Source: an uncultured Clostridia bacterium (GTDB taxonomy: Bacteria > Bacillota > Clostridia > Lachnospirales > Lachnospiraceae). Taken from it: 5,560 bases of DNA. Shown here one piece after another: positions 1 through 5,508 of the stretch. The translations under genes were made by a program, and so were the position numbers. Numbering within the stretch: position 1 is the stretch's first letter; every line of letters begins with the position of its first letter. The stretch lies in contig CAMJIC010000169.1 in assembly GCA_946405675.1 (NCBI GenBank), forward strand, positions 1 through 5,560. Direction: 5' to 3'. Under the pieces are notes generated by a model. It searched no databases and was not told where the DNA came from. It saw only the letters and a program-made list of their open reading frames with translations.

Positions 1-1
1 C

Positions 2-49
2 GCAGCAGATGAGCGTTTGGACAAGTCAGATGTACAAGTTATTCTGTAA
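2..49 (+). CDS. possible C-terminal tail of an upstream gene (partial)
   Basis: The frame starting at base 2 is open from the window edge to a TAA at 47-49 and would encode AADERLDKSDVQVIL. Its mix of charged and hydrophobic residues is plausible for a protein end. A second frame, open from base 3 to a TAA at 57-59, cannot be excluded. With only about 15 codons visible there is no basis for a function. If the tail is real, it ends 35 bases before the next start codon, so the upstream gene and the phosphatase could be in one transcript. Confidence 0.22.
   Translation, partial: AADERLDKSDVQVIL
17..45 (+). promoter_or_regulatory. weak candidate sigma-A promoter before the phosphatase gene
   Basis: TTGGAC (17-22) and TATTCT (40-45) are separated by 17 bases. 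The -10 matches the TATAAT consensus at positions 1, 2, 3 and 6, while the -35 keeps only the TTG. Transcription would start near base 52, giving a leader of about 33 bases before the ATG at 85. The site overlaps the possible tail of an upstream gene, so it could equally be a chance match. Confidence 0.25.
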
Positions 50-84
50 CAGATTCTAAGGATGAGAAGAGGGGGAGGACAGGA

Positions 85-699
85 ATGAATCTTTATCTGG
101 TCAGGCATGCGCAGACTGCGAAGAACCGGCAGAAGCTTTTGCAGGGCAGAAGCAATGAGCCGTTGAATGAGACCGGGGAGGAGCAGTCGAGGAGGGCTGG
201 GGAGTTTTTCCGCTTCCGTGGGGTCCGGTTTGACAGGATCTGGTCAAGCCCGCTGGAAAGGAGTGTCCGGACGGCTGGGATCATTGGGGGATGCACACAG
301 GATCCCTGCCCGGAGATTGTGCTGGATGAGCGCCTTCTGGAGATGGATTACGGGCCGTATGAGGGGATCAGCCTGGAGAACCCGCCGCAGGAGATCATCC
401 GGTTCTTTTCAGACTTTGTTCATAATCCTGCTCCGGAAGGGATGGAAAGCCTGCAGCATGTCAAGGATCGTCTTTCCGGATTTCTGGAATCCATCAAAGA
501 GGAGCCGTATGAGAATGTACTCGTCTCGCTGCACGCGATTTCGATGAAGGGTGCACTGGAGGTGCTGACGCCGGAGGCCAATGGCGCGTACTGGTCAAGG
601 TATATCGGGAATTGTTCTATCTACCGCACGCAGTATGTGAATGGATGCTTTAGCGTTCCGGAGGAGATCTTTTCTCTTTCTTACGAACCTGGAGTCTGA
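85..699 (+). CDS. histidine phosphatase family protein (phosphoglycerate mutase-like)
   Basis: This 204-residue cytoplasmic protein belongs to the histidine phosphatase superfamily (PGAM/CobC/PhoE-like branch), which removes phosphate from small molecules or proteins through a phospho-histidine intermediate. The N-terminal motif LVRHAQT gives Arg7 and the nucleophile His8 (RHA rather than the usual RHG). SSPLERSVRTA supplies Arg59. LDERLLEMDYGPYEG supplies the likely proton donor Glu86 and the typical D/G-x-x-EG stretch. The second catalytic histidine is His150 in VSLHAISMK, where many members have SHG. Length and order of motifs are normal for the family, and all four catalytic elements are present, so it should be active. 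The start is set by a strong GGGGGAGG site at 71-78, six bases before the ATG. No signal peptide or membrane segment is seen. It lies 98 bases upstream of the metal-exporter gene. The substrate is unknown; alpha-ribazole phosphatase or a broad phosphatase are only guesses, as no cobalamin genes are nearby. Confidence 0.9.
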   Translation: MNLYLVRHAQTAKNRQKLLQGRSNEPLNETGEEQSRRAGEFFRFRGVRFDRIWSSPLERSVRTAGIIGGCTQDPCPEIVLDERLLEMDYGPYEGISLENPPQEIIRFFSDFVHNPAPEGMESLQHVKDRLSGFLESIKEEPYENVLVSLHAISMKGALEVLTPEANGAYWSRYIGNCSIYRTQYVNGCFSVPEEIFSLSYEPGV

Positions 700-797
700 C
701 CAGTTATTTATCGTGACAAGCTCCCTGTTACGGGTGACGGCTGCGGGAGATCCGGGAATCAGACAGTGCCGGAAAAAACAGAAAAGAGGATATCAGT

Positions 798-1979
798 ATG
801 AATCAACTGAAAACAGTGTCTCAGTCTCAGGCTGCAGACCAGAAAGAGAATACGGCTTTGCAGGAAGCCGCTCAGCGCGAAAAGACGATCATCCGTACCA
901 GTGTGATCGGGATCCTGGCTAATGTGGTTCTGGCTGCCTTTAAGGGTGTGATCGGTGTCCTGTCCGGATCCATAGCGATTGTTCTTGATGCCGTGAACAA
1001 CATTACGGATGCGGGATCGTCCCTTGTTACGATCATCGGAACGAAGCTTGCCGCGATGCAGCCGAACAGAAAGCATCCCTTTGGATATGGAAGGATCGAG
1101 TATCTCAGCGCAATGATTATTGCGGCAATCGTGCTGGACGCAGGCATTTCCTCCTTTGTGGAATCCGTCAAAAAGATCCTGAATCCGGAGACGCCGGATT
1201 ACAGCACGCCCTCGCTGCTGATCCTGGGCGCAGCGGTCGTGATCAAGATCCTGATGGGGAGGTATGTGAAAAAGGTAGGGGAGAGAGTGCATTCCGATTC
1301 CCTGGTCAATTCCGGGAAGGACGCGGTGATGGATTCTGTCATTTCCGCGTCAACGCTGGTGGCTGCAGTGATCTATCTCACGACAAAGATTTCCCTGGAG
1401 GCATGGCTTGGCGCGGTGATTTCCATTGTGATCATCAAATCCGGCTTTGAAATGCTCCGGGATACGATTTCCCAGCTTCTGGGGGAGCGGGTGGATGCGG
1501 AGCTTGCCCGTGCGATCAGGCAGACAGTCTGCTCCTTCCCGCTGGTGAGGGGCGTCTATGACCTGGTCCTGAATAACTATGGCCCTGATAATTTCAACGG
1601 ATCCTTGCACATAGAGGTGCCGGATACCAGCACTGCGGAACAGCTGGATGAGCTGACGCGCTCGATCACGGTGAAAGTGTACCTGGAGCATCGGGTTATC
1701 CTGACCGCCATCGGCGTGTATTCTTACAATACCAGGCATGACCAGGCCATGCTGATGGAACAGCGGATCCGGGAGGCGGTTTCCTCCTGCCAGGGTGTTT
1801 TGCAGATACATGGCGTGTATGTCAATGAAGAACGAAAGACGATCCGTTTTGATGTGGTCATCAGCTTTGACGTGAAGAACCGCAAGGCAGCGTATGAAGA
1901 AATCTATGGGAAGGTCAACGGAATGTATCCTGAATATGAACTGCAGATCGCCCTGGATACGGATTTCAGTGAATCCTGA
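798..1979 (+). CDS. cation diffusion facilitator (CDF) metal exporter with extended C-terminus
   Basis: This 393-residue inner-membrane protein should export divalent metal in exchange for protons. After a hydrophilic N-terminus (1-30), about six membrane segments are seen, roughly at 34-54, 58-84, 100-122, 138-156, 177-196 and 202-222. The family motif HPFGYGRIEYLSA is at 93-105. The transport site reads N67-x3-D71 in helix 2 and D175-x3-D179 in helix 5. Zinc-type members usually have a histidine in this site, so this form fits the manganese-linked branch better (inference). The cytoplasmic part has one ferredoxin-like dimerisation domain at about 232-309 and a second similar unit at about 316-388, which makes the protein about 90 residues longer than a minimal CDF. 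The start is supported by an AGAGGA site at 785-790, seven bases before the ATG. It is followed directly by the repeat element at 1983. Metal specificity is not proven. Confidence 0.92.
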   Translation: MNQLKTVSQSQAADQKENTALQEAAQREKTIIRTSVIGILANVVLAAFKGVIGVLSGSIAIVLDAVNNITDAGSSLVTIIGTKLAAMQPNRKHPFGYGRIEYLSAMIIAAIVLDAGISSFVESVKKILNPETPDYSTPSLLILGAAVVIKILMGRYVKKVGERVHSDSLVNSGKDAVMDSVISASTLVAAVIYLTTKISLEAWLGAVISIVIIKSGFEMLRDTISQLLGERVDAELARAIRQTVCSFPLVRGVYDLVLNNYGPDNFNGSLHIEVPDTSTAEQLDELTRSITVKVYLEHRVILTAIGVYSYNTRHDQAMLMEQRIREAVSSCQGVLQIHGVYVNEERKTIRFDVVISFDVKNRKAAYEEIYGKVNGMYPEYELQIALDTDFSES

Positions 1980-1982
1980 ATC

Positions 1983-2154
1983 GTTTCAAAGGTACACCCA
2001 CACGCGGCCTGCGTTATAAGGTACACCCACACGCCGGCCTGCGTTATAAGGTACACTCACACGCGGCCTGCGTTATAAGGCACACTCACATGCCGGCCCG
2101 TGCAACAAGTCACATGCCTGCCTGCCGGCGGGTGTGTGGGTGCGGCTTTGAAAC
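1983..2154. repeat. 172-bp element bounded by imperfect 21-bp inverted repeats
   Basis: The left end (1983-2003) reads GTTTCAAAG-GTA-CACCCACAC. The right end (2134-2154) reads GTGTGGGTG-CGG-CTTTGAAAC. The outer nine and inner nine bases pair perfectly, with only the central three mismatched (18 of 21). The element starts four bases after the exporter stop codon and encloses the tandem repeats. No target-site duplication is visible in the flanks and there is no coding capacity. It could be a miniature inverted-repeat element, a repeat family scattered in the genome, or a large structure at the 3' end of the exporter mRNA. Confidence 0.7.
1991..2108. repeat. four 29/30-bp tandem repeats
   Basis: Units lie at 1991-2019 (29), 2020-2049 (30), 2050-2078 (29) and 2079-2108 (30). 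Each has the shape GGTACACYCACACG, then CGGCC or CCGGCC, then TGCGTTATAA. Units 1-3 differ by one inserted C and one C/T change. Unit 4 is decayed (GGCACAC at the start, GCAACAA at the end). A further scrap, CACATGCC at 2111-2118, repeats the same octamer in unit 4 (2087-2094). Units alternate 29, 30, 29, 30 because of the extra C in units 2 and 4, suggesting duplication of a two-unit block. No direct function is evident; copy number may vary between strains. Confidence 0.85.
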
Positions 2155-2202
2155 CTCGCATCAGAGGGCAAAATGAAATGGAGTAGTAAAAATGCACAAA
2201 AA

Positions 2203-2260
2203 GAATCCCTCCGATCTGTCTAAAACAACGAATTGTACACCGACAGATTGACAGGGATTC
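2203..2260. promoter_or_regulatory. long dyad overlapping the -35 region: operator or minus-strand terminator
   Basis: GAATCCCT (2203-2210) pairs with AGGGATTC (2253-2260), and ATCTGTC (2214-2220) pairs with GACAGAT (2242-2248). They are separated by a small internal loop (3 x 4 bases) and enclose a 21-base loop. The right arm covers the -35 hexamer of the operon promoter, so a dimeric regulator bound here could block or recruit polymerase. Read on the minus strand, the same dyad is followed by TTTTT (complement of 2198-2202) and a second T-run (complement of 2188-2192), which is the layout of an intrinsic terminator. On the plus strand no T-run follows, so it is unlikely to terminate exporter transcription. 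Confidence 0.5.
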
Positions 2261-2276
2261 GGGGAAGTGGTACTGT
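2248..2276 (+). promoter_or_regulatory. sigma-A type promoter of the ABC transporter operon
   Basis: A perfect -35 hexamer TTGACA (2248-2253) is followed by a 17-base spacer and a -10 hexamer TACTGT (2271-2276). The latter keeps consensus positions 1, 2 and 6, as in the regulated E. coli araBAD -10. Initiation is expected at about 2282-2284, giving a leader of about 170 bases. The ideal -35 with a weak -10 and an overlapping dyad suggests a regulated promoter (inference). Confidence 0.55.
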
Positions 2277-2281
2277 ACATC

Positions 2282-2319
2282 TATCAGACTTGTTCGGGTT
2301 TTGATAGGACAAGTCGATA
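2282..2319 (+). promoter_or_regulatory. hairpin at the predicted 5' end of the operon mRNA
   Basis: TATC (2282-2285) pairs with GATA (2316-2319). After a bulged A, GACTTGTTC (2287-2295) pairs with GGACAAGTC (2307-2315), with one G-U pair, around an 11-base loop. A competing six-pair stem joins CTATCA (2281-2286) to TGATAG (2302-2307), and the two stems cannot form together. The hairpin begins almost at the predicted start site. It could protect the 5' end of the transcript or take part in a switch. No T-run follows, so it is not a simple terminator. Confidence 0.45.
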
Positions 2320-2451
2320 CAAACAACTTGCGATGGGTTTTGCATTTTCACGAAGGACGCAGTTCACGGCATAGCTGGCCGGCAGGATCCGGGGTGAGAG
2401 GCTTGTGGGCCTGGCAGGATCATCGCAGCACATTTTTGAAGGAGGAATAGC

Positions 2452-3582
2452 ATGAAGAAGAAAGTCACAAGCGTTATTCTGAGTGCAGCGATGGCTGCGT
2501 CGATGCTGGGAGTGAATGCCGCACCTGTGATGGCGGACGAGCCGATCAAGATCGGTGTCTCGATCTGGAGCTCCACGGATGTACTGGGTTCTCAGTGCAA
2601 GAGAATCCTCGATGAAGCTGCTGACGCGCTTGGCGTTGAGGTTCAGTATGTGGACCAGGGCCATGTATCCGAGAAGGTTACCGCTTCCGTTGACCAGCTC
2701 TGCGCGGCAGGCTGCCAGGGTATCGTGATCTGCAACTCTGCGGATACTGAGATGACCAGCGCGATCGCTACCTGCGATTCCAACGGCGTGTATCTTGCGC
2801 AGTTCTTCCGTATCATCAGTGAAGAAGCGAATCCGGACATCTATGAGCTGGCGAAGGCTTCTGAGTATTATGTTGGCGCTGTCCATGAGAACGAGCCTGA
2901 GAACGGTGAGAAGCTTGTGAACATCCTCCTTGACAAGGGCTGCAGGAACATCGGCCTGATCGGATGGGAGCAGGGTGACGCGACATGGCTTGGAAGATGG
3001 GAAGGCTATCAGGCAGGTGTTGATGCCTGGAACGAGGCTCATCCGGATGACCAGGCGAAGCTGTCTGAACCGCAGTACGCAGGAACCACCTCTGAGGGCG
3101 GCGCGAAGGCTGCTGACGCTCTGATGAGCGCAGATCCGGAACTGGATGCCCTGATCCCGGCAGGCGGCGGCGGAGAGCCTCTGCAGGGTGCCATCAGTGC
3201 AGTTGAGAAGGCCGGCAAGACCGGTGAGATCGCGATCGTTTCCACCGACTTCCTCCCGGATCTTGGCGAGAGGCTTGAGAACGGCTCTATGGCCGGTGAG
3301 TCCGGCGGACATTACTGCGATCCGCTGTTCGCATTCATGATGGTATACAATGCGATCAAGGGCAACTACACCGACTTCGGCGGGACCTTCAATGATGTCC
3401 TGTTCCCGTATCTGTATGTTGCTTCTCCGGAAGACTACGCGGATTATGAGACCTATTTCGTAGACAGGCTTCCGTACACCAAGGACGAGCTTGTCGAGAT
3501 GGCGGACCTGAGCCTTGAGGATCTGGCGGCGACCGCTGCGAAGCTGTCGATCGAGGATGCTGCTGAGCGTGCAGGAGCCTGA
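2452..3582 (+). CDS. sugar-type ABC transporter substrate-binding protein
   Basis: This 376-residue exported binding protein of the type I periplasmic-binding fold (Peripla_BP_4, ribose/galactose-binding-like) should capture a small ligand outside the cell and deliver it to the permease encoded next. Residues 1-28 form a Sec signal peptide: MKKK, then a hydrophobic core, then a likely signal peptidase I site after VMA (28/29). There is no lipobox cysteine, which is odd for a Gram-positive binding protein. The mature chain begins IKIGVSIW (32-39), the usual first strand. The half ending in CQGIVICNSAD (88-98) is the first lobe. NIGLIGW (166-172), the glycine run near 238-241 and STDF (264-267) mark later strands and the hinge region. 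Several cysteines (49, 84, 88, 94, 108, 164) are present. A strong AAGGAGGAA site lies five bases or so before the ATG. Length is slightly above the typical 310-350. The ligand is unknown; sugar is inferred only from the family. Confidence 0.9.
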   Translation: MKKKVTSVILSAAMAASMLGVNAAPVMADEPIKIGVSIWSSTDVLGSQCKRILDEAADALGVEVQYVDQGHVSEKVTASVDQLCAAGCQGIVICNSADTEMTSAIATCDSNGVYLAQFFRIISEEANPDIYELAKASEYYVGAVHENEPENGEKLVNILLDKGCRNIGLIGWEQGDATWLGRWEGYQAGVDAWNEAHPDDQAKLSEPQYAGTTSEGGAKAADALMSADPELDALIPAGGGGEPLQGAISAVEKAGKTGEIAIVSTDFLPDLGERLENGSMAGESGGHYCDPLFAFMMVYNAIKGNYTDFGGTFNDVLFPYLYVASPEDYADYETYFVDRLPYTKDELVEMADLSLEDLAATAAKLSIEDAAERAGA

Positions 3583-3635
3583 GATTCGGAAGACTGATAA
3601 GGCAGGCTGCCTTTGGGCGGACTGAATGAACTTCC

Positions 3636-3667
3636 GGCCGGTATCGTTTCGGCGATACCGGCCTTTT
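3636..3667 (+). terminator. intra-operon terminator-like hairpin after the binding-protein gene
   Basis: GGCCGGTATCG (3636-3646) pairs perfectly with CGATACCGGCC (3653-3663) around the six-base loop TTTCGG, followed by TTTTCT. The stem of 11 pairs is strong and GC-rich at its base, but the T-run is short, so termination is probably partial. It sits in the 119-base gap between the binding-protein and permease genes. There it would reduce read-through and shield the 3' end of the binding-protein message, giving more binding protein than membrane components. Confidence 0.8.
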
Positions 3668-3701
3668 CTGATAACAGACAGTATAAAACGAGGTAAAACA
3701 A

Positions 3702-4670
3702 ATGGGTTCTTCTGAAAGTCTTTCGGCAAAGAACAAGCTGTCCGGAAAGACCATGGGCTTTCTGGTCCTGTTTCTTCTTGTGATCGTTTCCTGGGGCATC
3801 TTCAAGGTGATCACACCTTCCAACTTTGGATCCCCAAAGAATCTGCTCAGTTATTTCGAGGCATCCCTGATGGTTTCGGCAGGTGCCGTCGGCTTCTACT
3901 TTGTTATGGTTATGGGGATGTTCGACTTTTCCATCGGTGCGAACATCATGCTTTCTTCCATCGTCGGCACGGTTGTTGCTTCCAGGTTCGGCCTGGGGTA
4001 TTTCGGGCTGATTGCGGGATGCATCCTGACAGGCGCAATCGTCGGCCTTCTGAATGGCTTCCTGTACGTGAAACTGCATATTCCGTCCATGATCGTTACG
4101 ACCGGCCTCGCTCTGATCTATGAAGCGATCGCCAGCTATATCGCAGGCGGCCAGTCGGCGACCCTGCCGTCGGATCTGCGTGCCTTCGGTTCCATGCCGG
4201 GCAACCTGATCCTTGCGGTCATTGCGTTCCTTGCCGCGTACCTGCTCCTGAACTACACAAGGATCGGAACCTATACCTACGCGATCGGCTCCGATGAGTT
4301 CGTGGCGAAGAACATGGGCATTAACGTCAATAAATATAAGGTCCTTGCGTTCGTCATCTCCGGAGCGTTCTTCGGCGTGGAAGCGATCCTGACCATCAGC
4401 TACGGTTCTTCCATGGTAGCTGAGACCGGAATGCTTTCCATGAGCCGTAACTTCTATCCCACCATGGGATGCTTCCTGGGACTTGCCATGAAGAAAAACG
4501 GGATCCCGATCCCGGCCATCATCATCGGTGAATTCTTCCTGCAGATCATCTACTACGGATTTGTGGCGCTGGGCGCGCCGACTGCCGTCAATGATGTCAT
4601 TTCCGGCCTTGCCCTTCTGGTCATCGTCACACTGACGACCAAGACCAGAAAAGGTGATATCGTCAAATAA
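3702..4670 (+). CDS. ABC transporter permease, RbsC-like (BPD_transp_2)
   Basis: This 322-residue integral membrane protein forms the channel of the importer, probably as a dimer. It has about eight to ten hydrophobic segments, including about 18-37, 54-72, 80-94, 99-123, 129-149, 168-184, 213-233 and 268-311. Family landmarks are clear: GMFDFSIGANIML (72-84, matching the G-x-DLSVG motif); GLLNGFLYVKLHIPSMIVTTG (115-135), typical of the RbsC group; and GTYTYAIGSDEFVAKNMGIN (189-208), the cytoplasmic coupling loop that contacts the ATPase. The start is supported by CGAGGT at 3689-3694, seven bases upstream. It is followed after 20 bases by the ATPase gene, so the two are surely co-transcribed. 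Length is normal for the family. Whether a second permease follows the ATPase cannot be seen because the contig ends. Confidence 0.92.
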   Translation: MGSSESLSAKNKLSGKTMGFLVLFLLVIVSWGIFKVITPSNFGSPKNLLSYFEASLMVSAGAVGFYFVMVMGMFDFSIGANIMLSSIVGTVVASRFGLGYFGLIAGCILTGAIVGLLNGFLYVKLHIPSMIVTTGLALIYEAIASYIAGGQSATLPSDLRAFGSMPGNLILAVIAFLAAYLLLNYTRIGTYTYAIGSDEFVAKNMGINVNKYKVLAFVISGAFFGVEAILTISYGSSMVAETGMLSMSRNFYPTMGCFLGLAMKKNGIPIPAIIIGEFFLQIIYYGFVALGAPTAVNDVISGLALLVIVTLTTKTRKGDIVK

Positions 4671-4690
4671 TACAAAGGGGGATAAGAGCA

Positions 4691-5508
4691 ATGAGCGAAG
4701 TAAGATTACAGGTTCAGCACCTCTGCAAATCCTTCGGTATTACCAAGGCGGTGCAGGATGTTTCATTTAATGTCAATAAGGGCGAGGTGCATGCCCTGAT
4801 CGGGGAGAATGGATCCGGAAAGTCCACCCTGACCAACATGCTGACCGGAATCTATTCGATCGACAGCGGCCATTTTATTCTGGACGGAAAGGAGATCCAT
4901 CCGAAGAACCAGGTTGAGGCGAACAATGAAGGGGTTTCCATCATTGTGCAGGAGCTGGGCACACTGTCAGGACTGACGGTTGCGGAGAATATTTTCCTGG
5001 GACATGAGGAACGGTTTGTCAAGCATGGGATCAAGAACACCGGCGCGATGAACAGAGAAGCCCAGAAGCTGCTCAACGAGTACGGCTTTGACCGCATCCG
5101 CTCCAGCGCAATGGTGGATGAGTATAATTTCGAGGACAGGAAGCTGGTAGAGATCGTCAAGGCGACCTATTTCAAGCCGAAGATCGTCGTGATCGACGAG
5201 ACGACGACGGCCCTGTCGCAGGAAGGCCGTGAAGAGCTGTACAAGCACATGAACCGGATCCGGGAAGAAGGGAATACGATCATCTTCATTTCCCACGACC
5301 TGCCGGAGATCCTGAGGCTTTCTGACACGATCACAATCCTGAGGGACGGCGTGTATATCGATACCGTCAAGAGCGCGGATGTGACGGAGGATGACCTGAA
5401 GAAGCTGATGGTCGGACGTGAGGTGACGGGAGACTACTATCGTTCGGATTATGATACGAAGGTTTCGGATGAGGTCGTCATGTCGGTACGCAATGTCAGC
5501 GTTCCCGG
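4691..5508 (+). CDS. sugar ABC transporter ATP-binding protein, RbsA/MglA-like, 3' truncated by contig end
   Basis: This is the N-terminal part (about 272 residues) of a double-cassette ATPase that powers the importer; full-length relatives have about 500 residues. The first cassette shows Walker A GENGSGKST (38-46), Q-loop Gln87 in IIVQELG, Walker B KIVVIDE (164-170) with catalytic Glu170, and the H-loop His202 in FISHD. The signature motif, usually LSGGQ or similar, is replaced by YNFEDRKLVEI (145-155), and the following stretch reads DETTTALS instead of DEPTSAL. Residues 262-272 (VVMSVRNVSVP) look like the start of the second cassette, whose Walker A is missing. AAAGGGGG at 4674-4681, nine bases upstream, supports the start. 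The frame continues through 5509-5560, but that stretch is adapter sequence and its peptide DRKSTRLNSSQTCALPI is an artefact. The gene is therefore cut by the assembly, not by mutation. Confidence 0.92.

Larger units (their letters stand above)
2155..2451 (+). other. intergenic control region of the ABC transporter operon
   Basis: There is no convincing gene here. Short frames exist (for example 2173-2223, 16 codons, and 2333-2374, 13 codons), but none has a good ribosome binding site. The stretch is AT-rich up to about 2330 and becomes GC-rich afterwards. It carries the dyad at 2203-2260, a promoter at 2248-2276, a hairpin at 2282-2319 and a possible long-range stem between 2329-2335 (TGCGATG) and 2421-2427 (CATCGCA). 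The nonamer GGCAGGATC occurs twice (2381-2389 and 2413-2421). The binding-protein ribosome binding site AAGGAGGAA is at 2439-2447. No known riboswitch class is recognised. Confidence 0.6.

Noticed and set aside
721..749. Five-pair hairpin (CTCCC/GGGAG) between the phosphatase and exporter genes as a terminator
   Set aside because: The stem is short, the loop is 19 bases and no T-run follows.
1991..2108. Tandem 29/30-bp repeats as a CRISPR array
   Set aside because: The units are directly adjacent with no unique spacers, and no cas genes are present.
2173..2223. 16-codon frame (MKWSSKNAQKESLRSV) after the repeat element
   Set aside because: Only a weak AGAGGG lies four bases upstream, the frame is very short, and its 3' half lies in the left arm of the dyad. 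Chance is the simpler explanation.
2333..2374. 13-codon leader peptide (MGFAFSRRTQFTA) in the ABC operon leader
   Set aside because: There is no ribosome binding site before the ATG and no run of regulatory codons that would suggest attenuation.
2394..2450. 18-codon GTG-started frame ending just before the binding-protein ATG
   Set aside because: It has a non-ATG start with no clear ribosome binding site. Its end covers the ribosome binding site of the real gene, and the composition is unremarkable.
2284..3729. 481-codon open frame on the minus strand opposite the binding-protein gene
   Set aside because: It is the antisense shadow of a clear binding-protein gene. The encoded sequence shows no recognisable domain, is rich in Arg, Leu and His as expected from reversed GC-rich codons, and crosses the promoter, leader and terminator of the plus-strand operon.
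3453..4691. 412-codon open frame on the minus strand opposite the permease gene
   Set aside because: The translation is a low-complexity mix of Asp, His, Gln, Arg and Gly, typical of the reverse complement of a membrane-protein gene, and it has no domain. The plus strand encodes an unmistakable RbsC-like permease.
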